Position numbers and translations under genes: made by a program. The notes below the pieces were generated by a model. The model made no database searches, was not told the DNA's origin, and saw nothing but the letters and a program-made list of their open reading frames with translations. DNA of 64,000 bases from Desulfitobacterium_A nosdiversum. GTDB taxonomy: Bacteria > Bacillota > Desulfitobacteriia > Desulfitobacteriales > Desulfitobacteriaceae. Positions 8,419 to 16,784 of the stretch are shown here, piece by piece (within the stretch, counting starts at the first letter, position 1; each line of letters opens with the position of its first letter). The stretch is from assembly GCF_049860565.1 (NCBI RefSeq), contig NZ_CP172056.1:124001-188000 (forward strand). The letters are read 5' to 3'.

Positions 8419-8880
8419 TTAATGAAATCTCTCAAATACTTTTATCCCCAGTGCTAACATTCCGGATGTGATCATCGGACCAACTGGAACCCCTCCAAGA
8501 AATGCCGCAGCAATTACAGCTCCTAATATCAATGCCGGCATAACCTCGGAATGTCCCTGAACAGTTAAATACTGCATACCTAACCCACTTAGATAAGTAG
8601 TAAAAAGCGAAAGTAAGAGGGCTATTATACCAATCCAAGAAGTAAAAGCATTTAAGACATTCGTGTATTTTACTCCTCCATTTGCAATAGGAATTAAAAT
8701 TGCCGCAATCAATATTACGACACCCCAAAACAACCCGCTCCTTTGAATAACTGGGAAGACATATTGGTCAACATGCAAAAGTTTAAGTATTAAGAGAATA
8801 CAAGTCGCTAAAGCAACTGAATCGGCCTTTCCCCAAACGGCTGCGCCGAGAATTAAAACTAAAATTAAAGTTGATTCCAC
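8419..8880 (-). CDS. UPF0756 (DUF441) membrane protein
   Basis: A 153-residue integral membrane protein with four or five hydrophobic helices and the conserved glycine-rich C-terminal segment GVPVGPMITSGMLALGI. It matches the UPF0756/YtwI family in length and arrangement; its function is unknown. The start is taken as GTG at 8880, eight bases after a run of seven G. An upstream ATG at 8940 would add 20 residues atypical of the family. Confidence 0.8.
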   Translation of the reverse strand: MESTLILVLILGAAVWGKADSVALATCILLILKLLHVDQYVFPVIQRSGLFWGVVILIAAILIPIANGGVKYTNVLNAFTSWIGIIALLLSLFTTYLSGLGMQYLTVQGHSEVMPALILGAVIAAAFLGGVPVGPMITSGMLALGIKVFERFH

Positions 8881-9036
8881 TAATAGTTCCCCCCCATTTT
8901 TAACCGAATCCGTGAATGAAATTCCACTCATGAGATACAAAAACTTAATAGTTATTTGTACTATATTCCAACAATTGGATATTTATAATACCCTGAGTGC
9001 ATTTCTATAATTCCAGGTCAATTTAGATCTTAATAA

Positions 9037-10547
9037 CTCAACTTTCGCACCCCGGTTGTGCGAATAAAGCCTTGATATAACTGGGCAATTCGCTCATCCA
9101 TTTCTGTAATTGACTAAGTAAAGATTCTTTGCTCTCTGATTTATTGGTTAAAAGGTCGAGAACAAAGGCCATTAACTGACGTAATGCCGTTTTTAAGTTT
9201 AAGTCTATGACTTCATCGGCGAAAAGATAGAATAATCCTCCAAGGGAGCGTTCATCATTGTTCTCTCGTCGTTCCCATTCTAGGATGAGATAACGGGAAA
9301 AGACAATGGTTGTATGGCTGATCATCATGTCGAAGGACCGTCCTTGGAATTCAGTGCCCAATTTCAAGTGAGACTTAGCCATTTTGAAAAAGGTCTCAAT
9401 ACTCCAACGCATACCGTAAATCCTCACGATTTCAGCATTATCTAAAGCCAGATCTGTTGTTAGAATAGCCAACCATTCTCTCCGATTATTGCGATTCTGG
9501 ACGAAGACAATTTTAAGGGGTAAACCATTAGGCGTTTGAACGCGAACTGAACCTAGAATTTCTGCTTTCGCGTTTTTAGGGACTTTGGCATACAGCTCAC
9601 GCAAACTTAAGGACTGTTCCTCAAGAATATAACGTTGTTTGAGTTCCTTGACCATTCCAATGACGTGAAGTCCCTTATCCATGAGCATTTGAAGCAGTGG
9701 TGCATGAGTAAACCAACTATCCATGAGGACGTAATCCGCTGAGAAGCCAGCCTTTAGAGAGCGTTCAAGCATTTGTACGACAGCGTCCGGTTTGTGGCTC
9801 ATGGATTCCACACGTCGTTTGTAGCCTGTCGTGCGTTTGTCCAAGTCTTCCCGCATTTCACAAAGACGGTTTTTGGCCTTGGCTGAACTCATCAAGGTAA
9901 AATCGAGGGGCGCAAAGCTATAGCCATCGGACCAGCCCAGCGTTAACATGTTATATCCGCGAATAAAGCGGCCTGAGACATGATCATAAATACGGGCTAA
10001 AAGTTCAACCTTTCTGCTGCGTTCTCGGCACATGACAGAATCGTCGACGATAAAAACGCGGATACGATGTGAGGAGGTGAGGCTTTCAAACCGCGCAACA
10101 ACCTTGAGGCTCAAGAGTTGATAGAAACGCCTCCAGTTATAGCTGGATTCATTGAGAAATCGATAGATAACATCTTTACCTGGAAGGGACTCACCCCGAT
10201 TACTTTCTAGCAGTCGAAAGAGATTTCGACCTTGGAAGACTAACTGAAAGATGATCTGGAATACAGCAAGGCTCGAAATCCCATAAGTCTTGCGGATTCC
10301 AGCTTTTCGCAAAATTTGACCAATCTTGAGAGTAGAAAAAACGAAAGAAAGTTGATTTTGATGCTGTTCAGGCAGAGAGTTGTGTTGTAACATTGAAGTA
10401 CGCACCTTTCTGTTTTGGATTGATGGTGGTTTGGTCACTTCCATTTTACCAATTCGAAAGGTGTTTTTCTGTCAATGTACAATATTATTTTGTTCCAACC
10501 CAGTTATGGCCTGGGTTACAGCATGATTTCGCGGTGCGAAAGTTGAG
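9037..10547 (-). mobile_element. Complete IS4-family insertion sequence
   Basis: An element of about 1.5 kb with terminal inverted repeats CTCAACTTTCGCACC at the left (about 9038) and its complement GGTGCGAAAGTTGAG at the right (10533-10547). It contains one full-length transposase gene. TTAATAA directly abuts both ends and may be the target duplication, although the site is AT-rich. Boundaries are good to within a few bases. Fragments of a related element lie at 48383-48471 and 49826-50090. Confidence 0.85.
9038..10444 (-). CDS. IS4-family transposase
   Basis: A 468-residue DDE transposase. The first catalytic Asp is in FIVDDSVMCR, the second in VLMDSWFTH, and the IS4 signature Y-(2)-R-(3)-E-(6)-K is exact (YGMRWSIETFFKMAK). 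The frame is intact, so the element may be active. The stop codon and last three codons lie inside the left terminal repeat. The ATG at 10444 has a weak ribosome site; the ATG at 10393 has the better AAAGGTG upstream and may be the real start. Confidence 0.92.
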   Translation of the reverse strand: MEVTKPPSIQNRKVRTSMLQHNSLPEQHQNQLSFVFSTLKIGQILRKAGIRKTYGISSLAVFQIIFQLVFQGRNLFRLLESNRGESLPGKDVIYRFLNESSYNWRRFYQLLSLKVVARFESLTSSHRIRVFIVDDSVMCRERSRKVELLARIYDHVSGRFIRGYNMLTLGWSDGYSFAPLDFTLMSSAKAKNRLCEMREDLDKRTTGYKRRVESMSHKPDAVVQMLERSLKAGFSADYVLMDSWFTHAPLLQMLMDKGLHVIGMVKELKQRYILEEQSLSLRELYAKVPKNAKAEILGSVRVQTPNGLPLKIVFVQNRNNRREWLAILTTDLALDNAEIVRIYGMRWSIETFFKMAKSHLKLGTEFQGRSFDMMISHTTIVFSRYLILEWERRENNDERSLGGLFYLFADEVIDLNLKTALRQLMAFVLDLLTNKSESKESLLSQLQKWMSELPSYIKALFAQPGCES

Positions 10548-10568
10548 TTAATAATAATAATTTTAATC

Positions 10569-10597
10569 TTGACAATAACTAGATATTAAGTTTAAAT
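10569..10597 (+). promoter_or_regulatory. Sigma-A promoter of dioxygenase gene
   Basis: TTGACA (10569-10574), a 17-bp spacer and TTAAAT (10592-10597), 58 bp before the start codon. It lies just outside the right end of the IS4 element. Confidence 0.6.
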
Positions 10598-10654
10598 TAG
10601 TATAGTACTTTTGATTAGTAACTAAGTATAAAAATAAAAGAAGAGGTGTTCTCT

Positions 10655-11422
10655 ATGGAAAAAATGCCTATAATTTTTCTCGGACATGGATCTCCGATGA
10701 ATGCAATTGAAGATAATGAATACTCGAGAACATGGAAAAGGATCGGAGAAGAACTTCCAAAACCTAAAGCCATTCTTGCCATTTCAGGCCATTGGTTTAC
10801 GGAGGGAACCCGGATTTTGGATGATAGGCAACCTAAAATGACCTATGACATGTATGGTTTTCCTAAAGAACTTTACGAAATTGAGTATACTTCACCAGGA
10901 TCGCCTGAATTAGCCCATGAAACAAAGCAAATGATCAGCAAGGATGTTTTGATTGATAATAGCTGGGGCTATGACCATGGAACGTGGTCCATACTCCATG
11001 TGATGTATCCTAAAGCCGATATTCCGGTATATCAATTAAGCGTAGACCACAATGCCAGTGCTGAAACGCATTTTAGGATTGGACAAGAAATTGCAGCGTT
11101 ACGTGAAAAAGGCGTGTTAATCCTTGCAAGCGGTAATGTTGTTCATAATCTTGCTTATGTTGATTTTTCAATGGAAGACGGGTATGATTGGGCAATTAAC
11201 TTTGACCAGTATATAAAAGAAAGAATTCTCCAAAGAGATTTTTCCGGTGTTATGGATTATAAGAAAGCCGGAAGATCAGCAGAATTAGCCTTTTCGAGTC
11301 CTGACCATTTTTTCCCTTTGCTCTATATCCTAGGTGCTTCAACAAAAGAGGATGAAATCAAAATTTATAACGAATCCTGTACAATGGGCGCTTTATCTAT
11401 GACCTGCTATATGTTTAAGTAA
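10655..11422 (+). CDS. Class III extradiol dioxygenase-like protein (YgiD/LigB family)
   Basis: A 255-residue protein of the 4,5-DOPA extradiol dioxygenase family. Likely zinc or iron ligands are His in FLGHGSPM near the N-terminus, His in ISGHWFTEG, and later SGNVVHNL. The central GYDHGTWSIL and the C-terminal DHFFPLLYILGA are family hallmarks. Members cleave catechol-type rings with oxygen, which is odd in a strict anaerobe, so the true role here is open. The ATG at 10655 lies 8 nt after AAGAGG; a GTG three codons upstream overlaps the ribosome site. It is monocistronic, with its own promoter and terminator. Confidence 0.85.
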   Translation: MEKMPIIFLGHGSPMNAIEDNEYSRTWKRIGEELPKPKAILAISGHWFTEGTRILDDRQPKMTYDMYGFPKELYEIEYTSPGSPELAHETKQMISKDVLIDNSWGYDHGTWSILHVMYPKADIPVYQLSVDHNASAETHFRIGQEIAALREKGVLILASGNVVHNLAYVDFSMEDGYDWAINFDQYIKERILQRDFSGVMDYKKAGRSAELAFSSPDHFFPLLYILGASTKEDEIKIYNESCTMGALSMTCYMFK

Positions 11423-11430
11423 GATAAACT

Positions 11431-11472
11431 AAAAAGTAAGCGTGGCTTGAATCAGCCTCGCTTACTTTTTTT
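11431..11472 (+). terminator. Rho-independent terminator
   Basis: Stem AAGTAAGCG/CGCTTACTT extended by GGCT/AGCC, followed by seven T, 9 bp after the dioxygenase stop. Confidence 0.9.
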
Positions 11473-11658
11473 GTATCAGACTTACTCTCCTTTGCCTAGG
11501 AAAGGTAAATAAGTTTTTTTGTTTTTAATTCTTACCGCTCGTGAAAGCCAATATACTACTTAGAAGGTGATGATAACGTGAGACATCACACTATGACATC
11601 ACAATTCCAATAACGGAGCTGTAATAGTTTTAATACTAGAACAGGTGGAGGTAATCTT

Positions 11659-12198
11659 ATGTCAGTTGCCAGAATGAGGATGAAGAATGCCTTTATCGAC
11701 TGGGTGGTTCCTTCTTTAATCGAAAGAGGTTTTAAAGGAGCCTTTCCCAATTACCGGCGATACACAGACGATCAAATAGATATTATTTCATTACAATTTA
11801 GTTTATTTGATCAAGCATTTTGCGTTCCTATTGCAAACTGCCCGAAGGATGGTATCCCCTTTAGTAACGGCAAAAAAATACCGGGAGATTTAATTACAGC
11901 TAACCATTGCCCCGGAAGGTTTCTGCTTGGTACAAAAGATGGAGATTATGCACATTGGTTTAAATTTGAGCCAAGTATTTATGAATTAAAACGGAAAGAT
12001 GAGTTTTCTTATTGGTCAATGTACGAAGATACACCCATAAAATATAAGAAGATTACCGATGATATTATAAGGCTTATAGAGCTGGAAGCTGATCCTTGGT
12101 GGCTAAATGCAGAAAAATGGTGGCATCATCACGTTCCGGCCTATAATACGTTATTTTGGGATATACAACGGCTTACATTTAATATGTTTTACGAATAG
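11659..12198 (+). CDS. DUF4304 family protein
   Basis: A 179-residue soluble protein resembling the DUF4304 family. An N-terminal part carries LIERGFKGAFPNYRR and IDIISLQFSLFDQAF, and the C-terminal half is rich in tryptophan (WWLNAEKWWHHH). Function is unknown; relatives often occur scattered and single, sometimes next to toxin-immunity genes, but there is none here. The ATG at 11659 follows GGTGGAGGTAATCTT. It is monocistronic, and its end is followed directly by the control region of the two-component genes. Confidence 0.7.
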   Translation: MSVARMRMKNAFIDWVVPSLIERGFKGAFPNYRRYTDDQIDIISLQFSLFDQAFCVPIANCPKDGIPFSNGKKIPGDLITANHCPGRFLLGTKDGDYAHWFKFEPSIYELKRKDEFSYWSMYEDTPIKYKKITDDIIRLIELEADPWWLNAEKWWHHHVPAYNTLFWDIQRLTFNMFYE

Positions 12199-12218
12199 TG
12201 CTAAATTGAAAAACGATC

Positions 12219-12272
12219 TTCACAGGTTATTCACAAGTTTTTCATAACTTATGCTTATATCTAGGTTAGATT
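12219..12272 (+). promoter_or_regulatory. TTCATAA 11-bp repeat array and promoter (two-component genes)
   Basis: Units TTCACAG (12219), TTCACAA (12230) and TTCATAA (12241) at exact 11-bp spacing, plus a poor fourth unit at 12252. The -10-like TAGATT (12267-12272) lies 8 bp after the fourth. This suggests that the response regulator controls its own gene. Confidence 0.65.
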
Positions 12273-12317
12273 AAAATTAAACAGTAATTGAATTAATTTG
12301 TTCAGGAGATGAGCAAA

Positions 12318-13016
12318 ATGAAAGTTTTATTAGTTGATGACGAAAAAAATATACTCACTGTTCTCAAAGCTTATCTACAACAAGAAGGATATCAAGTAAC
12401 GACTGCCTTAAACGGCTCGATAGCCCTAACGTTGTTTAAAGAAAATCAGTACGATTTAGTGTTGCTTGATTTAATGCTGCCTGGACTCTCCGGTGAGCAA
12501 GTATGCCAAGAAATACGCAAGATTTCTGCCACTCCTATCATCATGCTAACCGCAAAGATCGAAGAAGAAGATCGGATTTCCGGACTGCAAATGGGAGCAG
12601 ACGATTATATCTCTAAACCCTTTAGTCCAAGAGAAGTCGTTGCGCGTGTAAGAGCTGTCTTGCGACGTTCCAATACAGATCTTGGTCTCGGTCCTGTTGC
12701 CGACATAACAACCTTTGATAACAACCTCTCAATTAACAATATTCAGCATGAAGTAAGATATAACGGTGAAATAATTCCGTTAACCCCCATGGAATATAAA
12801 CTTCTTTCTGTTATGGCCAGGCAGCCGGGACGTGTTTTTTCACGGGCTCAGCTTATAGGCTTGGTTCAGGGTTATGATTTCCAAGGTGATGACCGAGTCA
12901 TTGACGCTCATATTAAGAAAATGCGGCAAAAAATAGAGAGAGTCCCATCGGATCCCAAAATTATTGTAACTGTTTATGGAATAGGCTATAAATTTAATTC
13001 TGAAGCGGAGGCGTAA
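12318..13016 (+). CDS. OmpR-family response regulator
   Basis: A 232-residue regulator. The receiver domain (1-120) has DD at 7-8, the phospho-acceptor Asp51 in LLLDLMLPG, and Lys in ISKPFSP. The winged-helix DNA-binding domain (about 135-230) has LTPMEYKLLSVM and the recognition region DRVIDAHIKKMRQKI. The ATG at 12318 is preferred because AGGAG lies 9 nt before it; the ATG at 12309 overlaps that site. Its histidine kinase starts at the very next base after its stop. OmpR-type proteins bind direct repeats with one turn (10-11 bp) spacing, which matches the arrays in this region, so I infer that this is their regulator. Confidence 0.93.
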   Translation: MKVLLVDDEKNILTVLKAYLQQEGYQVTTALNGSIALTLFKENQYDLVLLDLMLPGLSGEQVCQEIRKISATPIIMLTAKIEEEDRISGLQMGADDYISKPFSPREVVARVRAVLRRSNTDLGLGPVADITTFDNNLSINNIQHEVRYNGEIIPLTPMEYKLLSVMARQPGRVFSRAQLIGLVQGYDFQGDDRVIDAHIKKMRQKIERVPSDPKIIVTVYGIGYKFNSEAEA

Positions 13017-14417
13017 ATGGGCAGAAAACTTTTATTATCAACTCTGGCTATTGTACTTCTTACCCTTGGTTTAAGCATGGTTTCCGTTCATTATGTTTTT
13101 AAGAAAGAATTTACGCATTACTTAACGAAAACAACTGAAGCTGCCCTTGCACCGATTCCAGAGCGTTTAAGTTCAGCCTATCAAAATAATTCTTGGGATA
13201 CAATCGCCTTAGAAAACATCGCTGAATCACTTCCTTTAGGTACTCAAGTTACGCTCCAAGACCTCAAAGGAAATATTATTGTTACCCTGAAGAATTCGAT
13301 GGATGCTATGCATGAAAGAATGGGTGCAGCCAATGTTGAGAATGCAACCATGTCGGGTATGATGAACATGCCTTATTCAGTACAAGATTGGCAAACCAAA
13401 AGCATTAACATTACCGATAAACAGCAAAAAACGATAGCCACGGCTAAGGTGCGATACCCAACTAATGCACGAGTCCTTAATCCTGAAGATACTTCCTTTA
13501 TGTCTTCCATCTTTTCTTCTCTCGTAGTCGCTAGCGCACTAGCTTTACTCTTTGGCATCCTGCTTACCTTCCTTATGAATAAGCATTTGCTTGCTCCGCT
13601 TCGAAGGCTAACTCAAGCAGCTTTTCACATCGGTCAAGGACATTTAGAAGAACGTGTTCCTTTAACAGCCAAGGACGAGGTGGGACAATTAGCTGAAGCC
13701 TTTAACACCATGGCGGATAATCTTAAGCGCCAAGAAGAATTACGCAAACAGTTCACTGCCGATGTCGCCCATGAATTACGCACACCATTGACTTCCATTC
13801 GGAGTTACATTGAGGCATTTCAAGATGGAGTCCTTCCCGCAAATTTTGAGAACCTCTCTATAATCAACGAAGAAATTAACCGGCTTGTTGATCTTTCAAG
13901 TGACTTAAAGGATTTAAATATTGCTGAGATTGGAGCTCTAAAAATAAAACCCCTTCCGGTTAACTTAGACCATATTATAGATAAGGTTATAAACATCTTG
14001 CATCCGCTCATCAAGGAAAAAGAGCTTGACTTGCAATGGATTCCGTTATCACAACCCTTTAATATATCCGGTGATGAGCGACTCTTAACCAGACTATTCT
14101 TTAACTTAATCCAGAATGCTTATAAATACACGGAATATGGTGGAACGATTCGCATTATTTTGAAGCACGAACCTAATAATATTGCTATCTTTATCAAGGA
14201 TTCAGGCATCGGGATCCCAGAAAATGATTTACCCTTTATCTTTGAACGTTTTTACCGTACAGACAAATCAAGAGCTCGTGAAAGCGGCGGTAGTGGTATA
14301 GGTTTAGCTCTCGTCCGTCAAATTGTCTTAGTGCATCACGGCCAAATATCGGTCGAAAGTACTGTTGGAGTAGGTACTACTTTTAAGCTAACTTTCCCAC
14401 AGGAAAATGGCAAATGA
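13017..14417 (+). CDS. Sensor histidine kinase with Met-rich extracytoplasmic loop
   Basis: A 466-residue membrane kinase: membrane helix 8-28, external domain 29-160, helix 163-187, HAMP (188-240), HisKA with His252 in AHELRTPLTSIRSY, and HATPase with DSGIGIPENDLPFIFERFYR and GGSGIGLALV. Residues 95-118 of the external domain hold seven methionines (Met95, 98, 102, 112, 115, 116, 118) plus His99. This kind of cluster binds Cu(I) or Ag(I) in other proteins, so copper sensing is plausible but unproven. It is translationally adjacent to the regulator gene; GGAGG lies within the end of that gene. Confidence 0.92.
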   Translation: MGRKLLLSTLAIVLLTLGLSMVSVHYVFKKEFTHYLTKTTEAALAPIPERLSSAYQNNSWDTIALENIAESLPLGTQVTLQDLKGNIIVTLKNSMDAMHERMGAANVENATMSGMMNMPYSVQDWQTKSINITDKQQKTIATAKVRYPTNARVLNPEDTSFMSSIFSSLVVASALALLFGILLTFLMNKHLLAPLRRLTQAAFHIGQGHLEERVPLTAKDEVGQLAEAFNTMADNLKRQEELRKQFTADVAHELRTPLTSIRSYIEAFQDGVLPANFENLSIINEEINRLVDLSSDLKDLNIAEIGALKIKPLPVNLDHIIDKVINILHPLIKEKELDLQWIPLSQPFNISGDERLLTRLFFNLIQNAYKYTEYGGTIRIILKHEPNNIAIFIKDSGIGIPENDLPFIFERFYRTDKSRARESGGSGIGLALVRQIVLVHHGQISVESTVGVGTTFKLTFPQENGK

Positions 14418-14433
14418 TTAAGGAGGATGAAGG

Positions 14434-14471
14434 AGGCATCTACAAGTTCCGTTTGAACTTATAGATGTCTC
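14434..14471 (+). terminator. Possible terminator after kinase gene
   Basis: Imperfect stem GGCATCTACAAGTTC/GAACTTATAGATGTC with a 5-nt loop. Only a short T-rich tail (CTCTTTAAAT) follows. It is likely weak. Confidence 0.45.
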
Positions 14472-14545
14472 TTTAAATGTGTGAAATATCCCAACTAAAA
14501 AGCCTTTCGCTAAACACGCAAGCTCTTATTATTTAGACTATAAAA

Positions 14546-14599
14546 TTCATAAGAAATTCATAAGAAAATCATTAGAAAGTCTTAATTGCCTTTTATACT
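14546..14599 (+). promoter_or_regulatory. TTCATAA 11-bp repeat array and promoter (lipoprotein)
   Basis: Units TTCATAA (14546), TTCATAA (14557), ATCATTA (14568) and GTCTTAA (14579) at exact 11-bp steps. TATACT (14594-14599) follows 8 bp after the last. A TTG start follows 57 bp downstream. Confidence 0.75.
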
Positions 14600-14655
14600 T
14601 TTAACAATAAAGTTACCCGTATAATATATTTTTAAATTTTGAAAGGAGCATTCTC

Positions 14656-15162
14656 TTGAAAAAATTTTTATTAATTATGGTTACCACAGCCTTACTATCT
14701 TCTTTAATCTTAGTTGGTTGTGGAAGCACTACGACCTCTTCCACAAGTACACAGCCTTCCGCTTCACAAAGTCAGTCTTCCCAAAACTCTTATTCAACGG
14801 TAATTATGGGGGCTCAACAACCAACTGATACCTTTATGAAGAAGTTCAACCTTTCTGGGAGTAATATCATTAGTGCTAAAGAATCAGTAATTCTTGACGA
14901 AAAGAAATTAAATCTTGATAAAAGTTCGATGGTAATTGAACTTTATTCTATGAATACACCTTTGGATTCAAAAATGTCCCAAATCTTCCCAAACGCAAAT
15001 TTTCAAAAAGCCGGAATTACTGATATGATGATGGGTTCAAGCCATCGCATTCTTATCATTGGAAAAGACGATAAAGATCTAGTAGATAAAATTAATTCAC
15101 TCGATAAGGATTGGTATAGCAAAGCAAACTCTAAAGATATGAACGGCATGAAGGGAATGTAA
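14656..15162 (+). CDS. Putative lipoprotein with Met-rich C-terminus
   Basis: A 168-residue exported lipoprotein. The signal peptide ends in the lipobox LVGC (Cys22), followed by a Ser/Thr/Gln linker to about residue 48, then a compact domain. Methionines cluster late: DMMMGSSHR and the terminal MNGMKGM. Function is unknown; metal binding outside the membrane is plausible. The TTG at 14656 lies 7 nt after GAAAGGAG. It sits directly downstream of the two-component genes behind a repeat-array promoter. Its lipid anchor would need Lgt, which is encoded 5 kb away with the same type of control region. Confidence 0.75.
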   Translation: MKKFLLIMVTTALLSSLILVGCGSTTTSSTSTQPSASQSQSSQNSYSTVIMGAQQPTDTFMKKFNLSGSNIISAKESVILDEKKLNLDKSSMVIELYSMNTPLDSKMSQIFPNANFQKAGITDMMMGSSHRILIIGKDDKDLVDKINSLDKDWYSKANSKDMNGMKGM

Positions 15163-15210
15163 AGCTCCAAACCATCGGCTGTAAAGGGAAAATGAATAGA
15201 TAAAAGTAGG

Positions 15211-15264
15211 CCACGGAGGTTTACAAATAGGCAAGTAGCCAATTTGTAAACCTCCGTGGTTTTA
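15211..15264 (+). terminator. Strong terminator after lipoprotein gene
   Basis: A perfect 18-bp stem (15211-15228 with 15242-15259) with a 13-nt loop, then TTTTATT. It lies 48 bp after the lipoprotein stop. Confidence 0.9.
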
Positions 15265-15265
15265 T

Positions 15266-15571
15266 TAATAAAGTATCCAGTGCTTCTATAACAGTTGGAA
15301 AAGGATTGAGTAGGATTTTTATGAGTGTTATAAACGGAAAAATCTTTAAGAGTAGCTCAAAGTGGATTCGTTACGAAACAGCGGTGGCTGTTTCTTGCAA
15401 TGGGTGCAAAGCCTAGATTTCAGTAATATGGGGTACATTCTAATTATGCTTTTCGTATTGACCTGGGGAATATCCTTAGTATTCTGGAAAGTTTTACGTC
15501 TCGAAAATGCCTAGACGGAGTATCCCAGTTGTTACTTTAATAGAACCTTGGTTGAGGCCGACTTCCTAAAC
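15266..15571. other. Intergenic stretch with a possible 28-residue membrane peptide
   Basis: The only reading frame of note is ATG 15428 to TAG 15514 on the plus strand (MGYILIMLFVLTWG...), one hydrophobic helix, but no ribosome binding site precedes it. The upstream bases in the same frame are open, so it may be the tail of a frameshifted gene. Nothing else is recognisable. Confidence 0.25.
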
Positions 15572-16216
15572 TCACTTGCACCCTTTATATAAACTTAATG
15601 TACCAAATAAGGTTGAGTATTGAGCCGTTATTTGTACTTGATTAAAACCAGCACCTTTTGTCATACAAGGCAATAGACCTTGGTAGTTATCCTTTGCTTC
15701 TTCAAAATTCCTCATTATTAGTGAAATCAAATACATAAGCGTATTACTAGGTTTTCCGAAGTCAGCTATATGTAACTCTCCGCCAGGTCGCAAAACCCGA
15801 TAAACCTCTTTTAAGGCCAGAACTTTGTTATCGTGGGTTAAATGGTGAAACACTAAACTCGATAGAACAAAGTCAAAGGAGTTGTCGAGGTAGGGTAATT
15901 CAAAAGCCATCCCTTTATCTAAGGTAATATTTAACCCAGTCTTTTTAATTTTTGTTTCTGCATTTTTTAGGATTTTTTCATCTGCATCTAATCCAAACAC
16001 TTTGGCTTCTGGATAAGTTTTCTTAATTAATATAGTAAGTGTACCGGTACCGCAACCGAGATCGAGAACATAGTTATTCCTTTTTACATTCGCTTGTTCA
16101 ACTAAGCGACGCTTAAACGTATTTTCTGGCATAGTCAGCTGTAAAAATGGATCGAACAATGGACTTAAGCAATCAAACCTAAGCGCTGGTATGTAATTCT
16201 TTCGTCCTTTACTCAT
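15572..16216 (-). CDS. Class I SAM-dependent methyltransferase (UbiE-like)
   Basis: A 214-residue methyltransferase. SAM-binding motif I is VLDLGCGTGTLT (about residues 50-61), the acidic end of strand 2 is FGLDADE, then FDFVLSSLVFHHL and VLRPGGELHIADFG. It resembles small-molecule methyltransferases of the UbiE/MenG type, but length and context argue against a quinone role. It is the third gene of an operon behind two very small genes (16588 and 16385) and a repeat-array promoter, so it belongs to the putative two-component regulon. The substrate is unknown. The ATG at 16216 has AAAGGATT close upstream. Confidence 0.85.
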   Translation of the reverse strand: MSKGRKNYIPALRFDCLSPLFDPFLQLTMPENTFKRRLVEQANVKRNNYVLDLGCGTGTLTILIKKTYPEAKVFGLDADEKILKNAETKIKKTGLNITLDKGMAFELPYLDNSFDFVLSSLVFHHLTHDNKVLALKEVYRVLRPGGELHIADFGKPSNTLMYLISLIMRNFEEAKDNYQGLLPCMTKGAGFNQVQITAQYSTLFGTLSLYKGCK

Positions 16217-16253
16217 AATTGAATCCTTTCACCGAATATTTACACTCAATTTT

Positions 16254-16385
16254 TTATTTGCGTCTATTTTCTTGCCTGTCATTACTTGATTTGTCAATCT
16301 TTACAGTTTGATGGGAATCTATTTCTTCCAAAATTCCAAGAACTTTTGCCAAATCCGTAAAAGCGGAAAGTATTTTTAATGTCAT
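16254..16385 (-). CDS. 43-residue protein of unknown function
   Basis: A short gene with a strong ribosome binding site (AAGGAGATAAATAGC before ATG 16385). The product begins MTLKILSAFTDLAKVLGILEE, an amphipathic helix, and has a charged Lys/Arg-rich tail. It has no signal peptide and no cysteines. It lies between the 51-residue membrane protein and the methyltransferase with short gaps, so all three are probably cotranscribed. I recognise no family. The ribosome site and operon position make it likely to be real. Confidence 0.65.
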   Translation of the reverse strand: MTLKILSAFTDLAKVLGILEEIDSHQTVKIDKSSNDRQENRRK

Positions 16386-16432
16386 GCTATTTATCTCCTT
16401 TTAAAAACTAAGCTTTAAAAATGTTCTTCAAT

Positions 16433-16588
16433 CTAAGCCTTATCCTCAGGATTCTTCGCACGTACAGACTGTTCTTGTTCCTCTTTATGACCTCCACCGC
16501 AACAGCCTACTCCCCCTGAACGATGCGTAAAAAACATCATACCAACGAATACAAAAATCCACCAGTTTTGACTGATAAACTCCCACAT
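16433..16588 (-). CDS. 51-residue single-pass membrane protein with CCGGGH motif
   Basis: ATG 16588 follows GGGGGATTAATT. The product begins MWEFISQNWWIFVFVGMMFF, one membrane helix. It continues with THRSGGVGCCGGGHKEEQ and a charged tail. The CC-GGG-H segment just after the helix looks able to bind a soft metal, which is inference. It somewhat resembles small DUF2933-type proteins found near copper and silver genes. It is first in the operon 16588 to 15572 and directly downstream of a repeat-array promoter. Confidence 0.7.
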   Translation of the reverse strand: MWEFISQNWWIFVFVGMMFFTHRSGGVGCCGGGHKEEQEQSVRAKNPEDKA

Positions 16589-16638
16589 AATTAATCCCCC
16601 TATCTAAATAGTTAATTCGCTAACCTGATCCTGAAATT

Positions 16639-16692
16639 AGTATAGCAAGCAGTTTTGAATGACTCTTGAATTTTAAGTGAATAACTTATGAA
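16639..16692 (-). promoter_or_regulatory. TTCATAA 11-bp repeat array and promoter (51-aa protein operon)
   Basis: Minus-strand units TTCATAA (16692-16686), TTCACTT (16681-16675), TTCAAGA (16670-16664) and TTCAAAA (16659-16653), exactly 11 bp apart. An 8-bp gap and TATACT (16644-16639) follow. This is one of the clearest members of the set. Confidence 0.75.
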
Positions 16693-16718
16693 TATACAAA
16701 CAGTCTTTTCGAATTATA

Positions 16719-16776
16719 AAAAATAATCAGGGGGTAAACGAACTCATAATTGCGTTTACCCCCTGATTATTTTTTT
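16719..16776 (-). terminator. Terminator of the chemoreceptor gene
   Basis: A perfect 20-bp stem (16721-16740 with 16753-16772), 12-nt loop, with T-runs on both strands. It lies 9 bp after the chemoreceptor stop. Confidence 0.9.
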
Positions 16777-16784
16777 ATTTTAGC

